From the NCBI GenBank assembly GCA_002457145.1, contig NTJP01000005.1, positions 43,255-107,254 on the forward strand: DNA of 64,000 nucleotides, in the 5' to 3' direction. A model generated the notes under the pieces. The model did not search any database and was not told where the DNA came from. It saw only the letters and a program-made list of their open reading frames with translations. This stretch comes from Marine Group II euryarchaeote MED-G38 (GTDB lineage: Archaea > Thermoplasmatota > Poseidoniia > Poseidoniales > Thalassarchaeaceae). Shown one piece after another: positions 23,640 through 32,953 of this stretch. The position numbers and the translations under genes are program-made. Each line of letters starts with the position of its first letter. The first letter of the stretch is position 1.

Positions 23640-26516
23640 ATGGTTGTTGGAAGCGATGACACTAGTTTAATTATTGATAAACTTAAATATTTTATCAATG
23701 ATATTAGGAGAAAATCTAGAGATTTGACTCCGAATAAGGCATTAACAATGTTTCCAGCCATACCAGTTGTGATATGTTTGATTATAACAGGATTTTTTAC
23801 TGCGCATTCTGGTGTGAACGACTGTAGAGATGGTTATGAACCATCTTGGTGTAGCGAAGAAGGAGCATTAAATGTTAATGGGGAAATGGAAATTTACCTT
23901 CCTGAATCTACTGATCCCATTGGTTCAAAGAATTTACTACAAGAAGTTGGAGAAAACTGGACTACAAATATAATGGTGATATATGTCGAATCCGAAAATT
24001 ATAATGTTACAGATACAAGAATACTCGATGAAATAGACATTATCGAAAGAAGCGTTAACAACATCAGAGACGATGCTGGAGATGAAGATTCAATAGTTTA
24101 TGTATTATCAATCTCTACAGTGATTAAGGAAGTTAACTCAAGTGCAGGTAGAGTTACTAAAGCGTTCTTTAATGGATTAGCAGAAGCAACTGGTAATGAG
24201 GATCTATCAGAAAATATTAACGAAACCATAGATCAACAATCGGATATATTAGGAAATTATGCAATACCCGATGAGCAAGACAGGGTTGACAGGATTTTAG
24301 CTGAGATGCCACAAAATGCCCTAGATAAATTAGTTAGAGATGTAGGTACATTTGATGCCGAAGGAAATCAAGTCAATATTTCATCCAAAAAATGGAATAG
24401 GGCTGTTATTATAATCGGTATTTCAGATAATCTAGATAAAAATGGAGATGGGATAGAGGATATTTCAATACCTGATATAATTCAAGAAACCCAAATGAAC
24501 ATTGATAAATTATCAATAGAAAATGACTGGGAAGGAAAAAATCTCACAATGACTTTAACTGGACCAGTGCCACTAACTAATGCAATTACTGAGGAGTCTT
24601 TCAAATTATTTTGGAAGGTTTTTCCTTATGGAGTAATTGCAGTGGCTGCAGGATTATTCATTTTCCATTGTGATATTTTACAAACCGGAAGACCCAGAAT
24701 AGTACAAGGCATAAAAACAGTAATTATCACTGGATTACCTACCTTATGTTCAGTTTGGGTAACTTTAGGCATAATAGGATTTTCAGATTATGAAGTAACA
24801 ATGACTGTTATTATTGTAGGCCCGATAGTCTTAGCATTGGGTGTATCTTATGGATTACACATTACAAATAGATATGCAGAGGCCAAAGGAACTCCTAAGG
24901 ATAAAATTAATGAAGCTTTAAATTCTACAGGAAGAGCAGTTTTTCTCTCAGCAATTACGACTATAATTGGATTTATTTCTTTAGTTTTTACTCCGATGAG
25001 GCCTATACAAACAGTTGGTTGGTCTTTGGCAGGAGGAATAGTAGTAGTATATTTTATGACTATGTTAATGGTTCCTAATTTAACATTATTATTAGATTTA
25101 AAGAAACCTTCACATCCCCCTCCTAAACTATTTACTTCTGCAGTTAACGTGCCAGTAAATTGGACAAAGACTAGTTTGAGTATATTTGTCTTATTATTAT
25201 TACTTTCTTCTGGAATTTCTAGACAGAACATTGAAGAAAATATTGATCTTTTAGATATGGCACCAGAAGAAGTTGGTGCAGTTCAAAAAATGAAAGTATA
25301 TTCTAACGAGTTCGAGTCGGGGCAACCTGGATTTATTTTGGTTAAAGCACCAATTGGGGCAGAACCTTCATTCTCATTTACTGCCGAACATCCATATGCC
25401 AATTTAGAAGGTATTGAAAATTTAGAAACAGAATGTGATAGAGTTGACAATACTACAGCGGTTTCTATAGTATTTTTAATGAAAGCCATTGCCGTTGGCG
25501 TAAATTTATCTGGGTCTCCGATACTGGACATTATAGACAATTCTCCGGTTCCAGTACCATCTCCAATACAAGATGTAGCAGAATTGATATTTGACAGAGA
25601 AGCATCAGGTAATGCATCTTTTTGGGCTGCTTTAGATACTTTAGATGCTCAAGAAGATGATGGAGGAAGACAAGTACAAAATTTCCTCTTATATGTCTTT
25701 TACAATAGCTTAACAACCGAAATGAGAGAATTATTTATATCATCAGATTTTTCAAGAAATTTAATTTATGTAGATATGCCTTTTATGGACAGTAAAACTA
25801 CAGATATCGCTGTAACAGAATTAAATTTAAAAACAGAAGCGGCAGGTAAAAATGAAAACTCGATAGATGCATCAAGTTTAATCGGAGTAGCTCCAATAAC
25901 GATAGAAATTAATCAACTCATAGTAGGCTCACAATGGAATTCGTTATTTTTTGCATTGGCATTTACTGTAATTACTTTAGCATTAGTATTTAGAGACCTA
26001 AGATATGCATTATTGACTACAATGCCTGTAGGATTTACAGTGGGAATGCAGTGGATCGTTATGGATTCTAACGGCGTACCATTAAATTTGGTAACAGTCA
26101 TGATTGGTTCGATACTTGTCGGCGTTGGAGTAGATTTTTCAATCCACATAGCAAATAGGGTTAAAGAATTAGGAGGTACATTAGATGCTATAAAAACAGC
26201 TTGTGCAAGCACCGGAATGAGTTTAGCAGAAGCAACTACTGTAACTGCATTAGGAATGTCTTGTGCATTCCTAATACCAATTCCAGCAATTCAACCATTT
26301 ATTGCAGTAATTATCATATTACTAATTGTTGCTGCTCTATCTGCGTTATTATTATTACCTGCAATTTATGCTATTATGGTAAAGACGAATTGGGGCCTAA
26401 CTGGAGGAGTAGAAAATATGGTGAAAAGTGCTGGACTTAGAAGGGCTATCGCTAGAGATGAGATTGATGCCTTAGATGCATCTTTAATTTTGGGTACTTC
26501 AGAAGACGCGTGGTAA
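23640..26516 (+). CDS. RND/MMPL-family exporter
   Basis: Integral membrane transporter of the RND superfamily, HAE3/MMPL type. One N-terminal span (TMFPAIPVVICLIITGFF) precedes a large exterior loop of ~270 residues, then a sterol-sensing-like bundle (FPYGVIAVAAGLFIF to LTLLLDL) with GVSYGLHITNRYAEA. The layout repeats in the second half, where GVGVDFSIHIANRVKE is seen. About 12 spans in all, 958 residues. The start ATG 23640 follows a TTG at 23631. Substrate unknown; lipids, isoprenoids and hydrophobic compounds are typical for the family. Confidence 0.9.
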   Translation: MVVGSDDTSLIIDKLKYFINDIRRKSRDLTPNKALTMFPAIPVVICLIITGFFTAHSGVNDCRDGYEPSWCSEEGALNVNGEMEIYLPESTDPIGSKNLLQEVGENWTTNIMVIYVESENYNVTDTRILDEIDIIERSVNNIRDDAGDEDSIVYVLSISTVIKEVNSSAGRVTKAFFNGLAEATGNEDLSENINETIDQQSDILGNYAIPDEQDRVDRILAEMPQNALDKLVRDVGTFDAEGNQVNISSKKWNRAVIIIGISDNLDKNGDGIEDISIPDIIQETQMNIDKLSIENDWEGKNLTMTLTGPVPLTNAITEESFKLFWKVFPYGVIAVAAGLFIFHCDILQTGRPRIVQGIKTVIITGLPTLCSVWVTLGIIGFSDYEVTMTVIIVGPIVLALGVSYGLHITNRYAEAKGTPKDKINEALNSTGRAVFLSAITTIIGFISLVFTPMRPIQTVGWSLAGGIVVVYFMTMLMVPNLTLLLDLKKPSHPPPKLFTSAVNVPVNWTKTSLSIFVLLLLLSSGISRQNIEENIDLLDMAPEEVGAVQKMKVYSNEFESGQPGFILVKAPIGAEPSFSFTAEHPYANLEGIENLETECDRVDNTTAVSIVFLMKAIAVGVNLSGSPILDIIDNSPVPVPSPIQDVAELIFDREASGNASFWAALDTLDAQEDDGGRQVQNFLLYVFYNSLTTEMRELFISSDFSRNLIYVDMPFMDSKTTDIAVTELNLKTEAAGKNENSIDASSLIGVAPITIEINQLIVGSQWNSLFFALAFTVITLALVFRDLRYALLTTMPVGFTVGMQWIVMDSNGVPLNLVTVMIGSILVGVGVDFSIHIANRVKELGGTLDAIKTACASTGMSLAEATTVTALGMSCAFLIPIPAIQPFIAVIIILLIVAALSALLLLPAIYAIMVKTNWGLTGGVENMVKSAGLRRAIARDEIDALDASLILGTSEDAW

Positions 26517-26553
26517 TTTATAATATCATAATATATTGGATAGTGAGATAAAA

Positions 26554-27030
26554 ATGAGAAAGTATTGGCTTATGAAAAGTGAACTAGATGTTTATCCATG
26601 GGAGGCATTAGTTTCCGAAGGTAGGACGCATTGGGATGGAGTTAGAAATTATCAAGCTAGAAACATGATGAGAGATAAAATGAAAAAAGGAGACTTGGTA
26701 TTATTTTATCATTCAAATTGTAAACCACCACACATAGCAGGTATAGCAAAAATAGTTAGAGAATCATATGCAGATTTCACATCCTGGGATGTAAAATCGA
26801 AATATTTTGACCCTAAATCTACTCCTGAAAATCCAAGATGGTTTATGGTTGATATAGAACCCTTAATAAAAATTGATAATATTGGTTTACCTGATTTAAG
26901 ATCTAACCCTCTTTTAGAAGGTATGCCGCTTCTTAAGAAAGGTAGTAGATTGTCAGTTCAACCAGTACCAGAAGAATATTTTAGTGTAATATGTACTATT
27001 AGTGGAATAAATAATTTCGAAACATTATAG
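26554..27030 (+). CDS. EVE-domain protein
   Basis: PUA-related EVE fold that binds modified bases. It starts KYWLMKSELDVYPWEAL, followed by WDGVRNYQARNMMRD and KGDLVLFYHSN, then GIAKIVRESYADFT, all typical of the Thy28/EVE family. A single domain fills the 158 residues. The track start is TTG 26536, but ATG 26554 is preceded by GTGAGAT and matches homologs. Its stop is directly next to the 3' end of the SRP RNA gene on the other strand. The bound base is unknown. Confidence 0.9.
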   Translation: MRKYWLMKSELDVYPWEALVSEGRTHWDGVRNYQARNMMRDKMKKGDLVLFYHSNCKPPHIAGIAKIVRESYADFTSWDVKSKYFDPKSTPENPRWFMVDIEPLIKIDNIGLPDLRSNPLLEGMPLLKKGSRLSVQPVPEEYFSVICTISGINNFETL

Positions 27031-27355
27031 TGGGCATGTTCTCGGTGGACGTACGTTGCCAAAAATGTTGAGACATCAATCTCCTCAGCCCCGCTATCCC
27101 AAGGCATCCAGCATCCCCGGTCGGGTTGCTCGCTTCCGCGCCTGACCTGGTTCCCGGGTATAAAAAAGTCAATTCTTCCCTCCGGAAGGACATCCTATCA
27201 ACCTGGATCTCTTGGGGGCGAAGCGTCGACGTTAACTGATGAGACATCAGAGGCTCGTCTACGCCGCCCTCGAACTTCAGGCCACCATTATCAACGATTT
27301 GTGGAAAATAGAACACGTCAACGCTCCCCCTAGCCCGTGCTAGGGATAAGCCCAT
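27031..27355 (-). ncRNA. ffs: SRP RNA (7S RNA)
   Basis: About 325 nt, markedly richer in G+C than the surroundings. On the minus strand the S-domain is clear: ACCAGGTCAGGCGCGGAAGC followed by GAGCAACC is helix 8 with its GGAA tetraloop and the conserved asymmetric loop that binds SRP54. CCTTCCGGAGGG is a good helix 6 candidate for SRP19. The 5' end TGGGC pairs with the 3' GCCCA (helix 1), setting the ends near 27355 and 27031. The reading frame of 119 residues listed here by the track is a shadow. A box A candidate (TTAAAC) lies about 25 bp upstream. Confidence 0.93.
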
Positions 27356-27378
27356 CACGTATCAATTAATCCATTTGT

Positions 27379-27768
27379 TTAAGAATCAACTGTCTCATAT
27401 TTAGAAGGACATCCGGTGATAACTTCAGAAGCTTGAATATTCCAAGAATTATTGATTTTAACTAACTTTCCTTTAACAGCAACTGGTAAACCCTCTTGAA
27501 ATCCCTCTGGTATTGATGCAGCAGAAAAATCAATAATTAAATATTGATTAGTTCCGGATATCGTGAATATATTTTCTTCAATAATCAGACTATTATTTAG
27601 CACATCACCTCTGACAAATAATTCCTTATTTTCATAATTATCTGGGTTAGTCATTATTTCATCGACTGAATATTGAACCTCGGGTTCCACTGATATAAAC
27701 ATCAATAAAAGTAATGAAGACATTGCTATTGAGATAATAATTAATTTAGTTTTTTTATTTGCTACCAT
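27379..27768 (-). CDS. ccmE: CcmE-like heme chaperone, Cys-type (CxxxY)
   Basis: Membrane-anchored OB-fold protein resembling cytochrome c maturation factor CcmE. An N-terminal span (LIIISIAMSSLLLLMFI) is followed by YSVDEIMTNP, LFVRGDVLNN and PVAVKGKLV. The C-terminal heme-binding motif is GCPSKYE, where Cys replaces the His of the common HxxxY, as described for archaeal and some bacterial CcmE. The ATG at 27768 is preferred; a GTG at 27795 overlaps the pyrD stop. No other ccm gene is in the window. Alternative: a generic OB-fold exported protein. Confidence 0.7.
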   Translation of the reverse strand: MVANKKTKLIIISIAMSSLLLLMFISVEPEVQYSVDEIMTNPDNYENKELFVRGDVLNNSLIIEENIFTISGTNQYLIIDFSAASIPEGFQEGLPVAVKGKLVKINNSWNIQASEVITGCPSKYETVDS

Positions 27769-27791
27769 GTCGCACAACTCTAAAAAAATAA

Positions 27792-28892
27792 TCACTTATG
27801 TTTGTATCCTACTGCCTCGGAAATACTACTAAAGCCTTCTTCGATACGTTTCTCTTTAATCCCTTTAACAATTGTAGATACAACAGATGGTCCTTGAAAA
27901 ACTAAGGATGAATATAATTGTATTAGAGAAGCTCCGGATGTTATTGAAGACCACGCGGTTTCTGGAGATTCTATTCCTCCAACTCCAATGATGGGGATTT
28001 TCCCATGAGTATGATTAAAAATTAATTCTATTACTTCCTTTGATCTATTATGAAGTGGCCTTCCTGATAGGCCGCCTTCTTCTGAAAAAATACGTCTAGA
28101 TTGGGCATTAGTAGGATTAGGTTTTACTACAGTAGTATTTGTTGCCACAAAACCATCTATATGATTTCTAGTTGCAACATTAAGAGAATCTAATATCTGA
28201 TCATTTGTCCTGTCGGGAGATAATTTCAATAATATAGGTTTATGTTCATTCATGTGGCGTATGTGGTTGCATTCTTTTAGGATAGAATTGAGATAAGTTT
28301 CACCTTGAAGATCTCGTAAGTTAGGCGTATTAGGGGATGATACGTTTAATACAAAAAAATCAGCATAATCCCATAGAATTTTCAACGTTTCGGAATAATC
28401 ATTTGGGGAGTCTGTATTTGACACTTTACTAGACCTCCCAATATTAGCAGCAATTGGTATATTGGGCCAATTATTAGATAATTTACGTGCAAGTAATTTA
28501 TCTTTAATTGCCAAGGCCCCGGGATTATTAAGTCCCATTCTATTTACCAATGCATTTTCTTTATTTGCCCTAAACATCCTTGGTTTTGGATTACCTTCTT
28601 GAGGGAATCTAGTTATCCCCCCATACTCCCCCCAGGAGAAGCCTAAGGCTGGCCAAGAGGATAATGCATCCGCCCCTTTATCGAATCCAGCTGCCAAACC
28701 TAAAGGGTGTTGAAATGACGTATTGAAAACATCTATTGGTTCTGGTGATGCCGCATATGCAGAATTTAGAATTTTTTGTCCGATATTTTTTTGACCGAAT
28801 TTAGTGAGTAAATTAATACTCATTTTATGAGACTTTTCTGAACTAAATCCTCTGAGTAGCGGAAATATAAGAGTTCTGTAAGGCAGACCCAT
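27792..28892 (-). CDS. pyrD: dihydroorotate dehydrogenase (quinone), class 2
   Basis: Oxidises dihydroorotate to orotate in pyrimidine synthesis, passing electrons to membrane quinone. GLAAGFDKGADAL, NRMGLNNPG, NVSSPNTPNLRDLQ with the class 2 catalytic Ser, KLSPD, and GVGGIESPETAW are all visible. The N-terminal ~45 residues with SEKSHKMSINLL match the class 2 membrane-binding region. The CcmE-like gene follows, overlapping by GTGA. A quinone-linked enzyme fits with mqnC elsewhere in the window. Confidence 0.95.
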   Translation of the reverse strand: MGLPYRTLIFPLLRGFSSEKSHKMSINLLTKFGQKNIGQKILNSAYAASPEPIDVFNTSFQHPLGLAAGFDKGADALSSWPALGFSWGEYGGITRFPQEGNPKPRMFRANKENALVNRMGLNNPGALAIKDKLLARKLSNNWPNIPIAANIGRSSKVSNTDSPNDYSETLKILWDYADFFVLNVSSPNTPNLRDLQGETYLNSILKECNHIRHMNEHKPILLKLSPDRTNDQILDSLNVATRNHIDGFVATNTTVVKPNPTNAQSRRIFSEEGGLSGRPLHNRSKEVIELIFNHTHGKIPIIGVGGIESPETAWSSITSGASLIQLYSSLVFQGPSVVSTIVKGIKEKRIEEGFSSISEAVGYKHK

Positions 28893-28944
28893 TGATAACC
28901 CGAGAAGGCAATATTCTTCAATAGTTGTGTATCATAGTTATATT

Positions 28945-29367
28945 ATGTCCTCTTCTGCATACGATTTATCTCTCTGGGAAATTTCTCGAAGAGCATTAAG
29001 ATCTGAAAAATTAAAATTTTCTTTTGATGAAAAAACCAAAATAAATATACAAAAATTAAGTAATCTTATTTCGGACTCAGCACCATCGATAATAATTGAA
29101 ATGAATAAAGATGGATATGGCAAAAATAATCATATTGAAATCTTTAATAATGAAAAAAGAATAGGAATTATAGGTCTTGAAGAACCTAATAATATTGATT
29201 GTTTATGGATTCCGACAGATATTAGTACATTTTGGGAAGATTTTGAAAATAAAATATTACATTTAGTTGAAGCAGGATATCCTGGTTGCATTGGATGTGG
29301 CGGGCCTGGTTCAGAAGAGGTATGGAATGAAAATAAATACCGAATTCAAATTCGAGAAAATAAGTAA
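28945..29367 (+). CDS. hypothetical protein with C-terminal Cys motif
   Basis: Function unknown. The 140-residue soluble protein has a mixed fold pattern and a distinctive C-terminal AGYPGCIGCGGPGSEEVW. The CxxC-like pair could bind metal or act in redox. Start ATG 28945 is chosen over GTG 28927. It is divergent from pyrD by about 50 bp and followed after 100 bp by topA. The family is not recognised. Confidence 0.65.
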   Translation: MSSSAYDLSLWEISRRALRSEKLKFSFDEKTKINIQKLSNLISDSAPSIIIEMNKDGYGKNNHIEIFNNEKRIGIIGLEEPNNIDCLWIPTDISTFWEDFENKILHLVEAGYPGCIGCGGPGSEEVWNENKYRIQIRENK

Positions 29368-29471
29368 GCTAAAAACTATGGTTATCAATAATGGATAGTT
29401 ACTCACATTTATACATAGAATATTATTCGACAATTAATAGTGAGTACCATAGATAAGGAGGATGAAGTGAT

Positions 29472-31736
29472 TTGAAATTGATGATTATGGAATCTGGTGC
29501 TAAAGCTAAGACTGTTAAAAAATATCTAGGAAAAGGTTGGATTGTTGATGCATGTGGTGGTCACATTGACAGATTACCGTCAAAAAAAGGAGAGAAGGGT
29601 AAAAATGAAGCTATGTGGAAATCTGAGCCTGATAAACTTCCGGATGCACCTTGGACCTCAGATAGAAATAAAAAAGAAAAAATTAATAAAATTATAAAAA
29701 ATGCAAAATCTAAAAAAGTTGATGAGGTATTTATTGCTACAGATCCCGATAGAGAAGGAGAATTTATTGCATGGAGATTAAGTGAAACTTTTATCAAGGC
29801 AGGATTTAAAAATCAAAGAAGAGTTGTATTTAATGAAGTTACTGAGGAATCTGTACTAGATGCTCTAACAAGAAATGATGGAATAGATTTCAAGATAGTT
29901 GATGCGGCAAAAGTTAGAATGTTTATGGATCGCCTAATAGGATGGGAATGTGCTAATGTTAGTAGAAGATCTGGTATTGGATCCATGGGCCGTGTGCAAA
30001 CGCCAACATTAGGTTTCATAGTTGAAAAAGAGTTAGAAAGAGAAAGTCATATTCCAAAGAAATATCATAGTGTTAATTTTAATTCAGGTGAAGTTAAATT
30101 CAAAATCAGATTTCATGAAAAGAATGATAAGAATGCTTGGATAGATGATTCAAGCACAAAACCTAAACATTTCCCTGACAGAACCTTTGACTTAGATTTG
30201 GCTGAAAAATCAATTAAATTACTTAAGGAAAATAAAAAAATTCAACTAAAATCTATTAAAAATAGTAAACAACATAGAAAACCGAAACCTCCCTTTACCA
30301 CAGATACGTTATTACAAGCATCTAATTCTTCATTGGGTTGGTCATTGAAGAAGACTAGTGATATAGCTGGAGAATTATATAATTTGGGGCATATTACCTA
30401 CATAAGAACGGATTCAACTAGAACTAATCAAGATGCTCGTAAAGAAATTAAAGAATATATATCAAATGAATTTGGTAATGATTATATTGGTCAAGGAGTA
30501 CTAGGGAACGATACCAAGAAGGAATCATCAAAAATTCAGGATGCTCACGAGGCTATAAGACCAACTAGACCTAAAATTAATGAAATAGATGAAAAAGATG
30601 ATGATTTAAAGAAGTTATATAGACTAATTTGGTCACGTTTCGCAGGAAGTCAAATGTCTGATTCAATTAGAGAGAATAGATCAATAAATGCCGTCACAAA
30701 AGGTTTGGACAAGGACATTACAGGATCTCTTTCTTGGAGAATTCATTCAGGATGGGAAGAAGTATTTCAAGAATATCATGGAAAAGTAAGAACAAAACCT
30801 CCTGAGAATAAATTAGAAATTGACGAAGTATGGTCAATTGATATAAACAATGATAATCCAGAATTAATTAGTGAACAAACAAAACCCCCGAGAAGATATT
30901 CAGAAAGTTCCATAGTACAAGAAATGAAAAGAGCAGGAATTGGTAGACCGTCAACCTATGTTTCTATGGTTCAAAGAATACTTGCAAAAGGATATGTTGA
31001 AAAGAAAAATGGTTCATTAATTCCTACTGAAAATGGAAAGAGGTTGTGGTTAGAAGTAGTTCCATTGTATAATAATCATTCAGAGAAAGTTGAATTATTT
31101 AGTACTAAATTTACATCAATAATGGAGTCTAAGCTAGATAATATAGCTAATAATAATGATAATTCTTCTAAAGTATGGCATGAATTTGTTAAAGATTTTT
31201 ATAATATACATACTAAAGCAGATGATGATTCCAAAAACATACCCTCTATAAAGCAAATTAATCTTCTAAAAGATCTTTTGAGCAATATAAGTAAAGTAGA
31301 ACAGGAAAGTATGTTAAGAGGGAAAGAAATAAATTTATTGACCAGGGATGAAATTAAACCGATTATAGATAATGCAATTAAAATATCTGGACCAAGGAGA
31401 GCGAGTAAAAAACAGATTGATTTGATAATTAAAAAATGTAATCAATTAGGAATAATTTTAGATGATTTTCTAAATGAAAATAACGTAGATGATTTAGAGT
31501 CTTTGACTGGAGGGAGTAACGGAACAGCAAGCCTAATCATTGGACAATTATTTGATATTGGTGGTAAAGAACCAGCAACTGAAAATCAAATAAAAGCAAT
31601 TAGAAATATATCAAAATATCTAGAAATTAAAATAGAAGATGCAATGGCAATAGTAAAAGCTACAACAATTGAAGAAATTAATAAAAAAGATGCTAGTGAT
31701 TTGATTGGGAAAATGAAGAAAATGAAAAAGAAATAG
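29472..31736 (+). CDS. topA: DNA topoisomerase I (type IA) with C-terminal helical repeats
   Basis: Relaxes negative supercoils through a Tyr-DNA intermediate. Toprim domain: MIMESGAKAKTVKKYLG at the start and ATDPDREGEFIAWRL; active-site Tyr in GHITYIRTDSTRTN; later DAHEAIRPTRP and GIGRPSTYVSMVQRI. Residues about 590-750 hold no zinc fingers but three related segments (SIKQINLLKDLL, ASKKQIDLIIKKC, ATENQIKAIRNIS), each ending in a short D/ExxxLI-type helix. Start TTG 29472 follows AAGTGAT. The 754-residue protein is bacterial-like and lacks a reverse-gyrase helicase, in line with a mesophile. Confidence 0.94.
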   Translation: MKLMIMESGAKAKTVKKYLGKGWIVDACGGHIDRLPSKKGEKGKNEAMWKSEPDKLPDAPWTSDRNKKEKINKIIKNAKSKKVDEVFIATDPDREGEFIAWRLSETFIKAGFKNQRRVVFNEVTEESVLDALTRNDGIDFKIVDAAKVRMFMDRLIGWECANVSRRSGIGSMGRVQTPTLGFIVEKELERESHIPKKYHSVNFNSGEVKFKIRFHEKNDKNAWIDDSSTKPKHFPDRTFDLDLAEKSIKLLKENKKIQLKSIKNSKQHRKPKPPFTTDTLLQASNSSLGWSLKKTSDIAGELYNLGHITYIRTDSTRTNQDARKEIKEYISNEFGNDYIGQGVLGNDTKKESSKIQDAHEAIRPTRPKINEIDEKDDDLKKLYRLIWSRFAGSQMSDSIRENRSINAVTKGLDKDITGSLSWRIHSGWEEVFQEYHGKVRTKPPENKLEIDEVWSIDINNDNPELISEQTKPPRRYSESSIVQEMKRAGIGRPSTYVSMVQRILAKGYVEKKNGSLIPTENGKRLWLEVVPLYNNHSEKVELFSTKFTSIMESKLDNIANNNDNSSKVWHEFVKDFYNIHTKADDDSKNIPSIKQINLLKDLLSNISKVEQESMLRGKEINLLTRDEIKPIIDNAIKISGPRRASKKQIDLIIKKCNQLGIILDDFLNENNVDDLESLTGGSNGTASLIIGQLFDIGGKEPATENQIKAIRNISKYLEIKIEDAMAIVKATTIEEINKKDASDLIGKMKKMKKK

Positions 31737-31745
31737 TTGATATTT

Positions 31746-32951
31746 ATGATTTATAATTATGATGTAGTAGTAATAGGGGCAGGACCGATTGGAGGTTACC
31801 TCTCCAAAAATCTTTCTGAGCTTGGCCATAGTGTACTATTAATTGAAGAGCATGCAGAAATAGGTAGACCATTTCAATGTGCAGGATTGGTTAACCCAGG
31901 AGCAATGGAAAAAGTCAATTTAGAAGAAACTGCACTGACTAGAATTTGGGGGGCAAGACTACATAGTCCTTCGGGTTCTTTTATAGAGATAGGAGATCCT
32001 TCCATAACTAGAACCTGGTCAGTATGTAGGAAATTATTCGATGAGCAGGTGGTGATACAATCAATTAAATCCGGAACTGATTTGTGGTTGTCGAGCAATC
32101 CAATATCGGCAGTTGTAAAAGAAGATTATGTGGATTTAATTATAAATGTAGATGGTTCAAAAACAGAAGTAAGAACCAAATTATTATGTGGAGCCGATGG
32201 TGCACACTCGTGGGTAAGACGGTATTTCAAAATGGGACGGCCGAAAGAGATGATGATCGGTTTACAAATAGAAGTTACCGGATATGAATCTCAAGACGGC
32301 CGTTTGGAATTATTTACCGGAGATAATATATCACCAGGTTTTTTTTCTTGGGCGATTCCTTCAGGAGATACTACTAGGATTGGAGTGTGGAGTAAACCAA
32401 ATTTACTTGGTGAAGAATCATGTGAAAATTTCTTAAATAATTTAATGAATAATTCTCCATGGAAAAATAAATTTTCTGAGTGTAAAGAGGTTGGTAGATT
32501 TTGTGGGCCAGTTCCCAGCGGGATATTGAAAAAGACAATGATAGAAAGAGTAGCATTATTTGGAGATGCAGCCGGAATTTGTAAACCTACCACTGGAGGA
32601 GGCATTGGCCCCGGGTTTAAGCAAGTAGATATTTTGGTTCCCTTATTAAGTAAAGCAATTTCAGACAATAAATTATCAAACAAGAAAATGATACAAATGT
32701 CTAATAGTTTAAATGAAATGAAAAGAAATCATAGAAGAAAAAGAGCGCTAAGAGATGCATTTCTAACAGAAGTGAGCCAAGAAGAATTGGATAACATTTT
32801 TGAAATTTGGTCAAGACCTGAAGTGATTAAATTAATAAATGAATTAGGAGATATAGAAAATCCTATTCCTTTAGGGCTGAGAATGTTAAAGGATGTTCCG
32901 GAATTTAGAAAATTTGCAAAAAAAGCTGCAATGGCTATTTTATGGGGATAA
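31746..32951 (+). CDS. geranylgeranyl reductase family protein
   Basis: FAD-dependent reductase that saturates isoprenoid chains of archaeal lipids. It has VVVIGAGPIGGYLSKNL for FAD, EIGRPFQCAGLV, the CGADGAHSWVRR motif, and GDAAGICKPTTGGGIGPG near the flavin. The start may be TTG 31737, which immediately follows topA, or ATG 31746. Length 401. Neighbours (topA upstream, a membrane protein downstream with no gap) suggest an operon without an obvious common theme. Confidence 0.88.
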   Translation: MIYNYDVVVIGAGPIGGYLSKNLSELGHSVLLIEEHAEIGRPFQCAGLVNPGAMEKVNLEETALTRIWGARLHSPSGSFIEIGDPSITRTWSVCRKLFDEQVVIQSIKSGTDLWLSSNPISAVVKEDYVDLIINVDGSKTEVRTKLLCGADGAHSWVRRYFKMGRPKEMMIGLQIEVTGYESQDGRLELFTGDNISPGFFSWAIPSGDTTRIGVWSKPNLLGEESCENFLNNLMNNSPWKNKFSECKEVGRFCGPVPSGILKKTMIERVALFGDAAGICKPTTGGGIGPGFKQVDILVPLLSKAISDNKLSNKKMIQMSNSLNEMKRNHRRKRALRDAFLTEVSQEELDNIFEIWSRPEVIKLINELGDIENPIPLGLRMLKDVPEFRKFAKKAAMAILWG

Positions 32952-32953
32952 AT

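Noticed and set aside
26999-27358. 119-residue minus-strand ORF
   Set aside because: It coincides with the SRP RNA gene, whose helix 8 and terminal pairing are clear; the high GC content keeps the frame open by chance.
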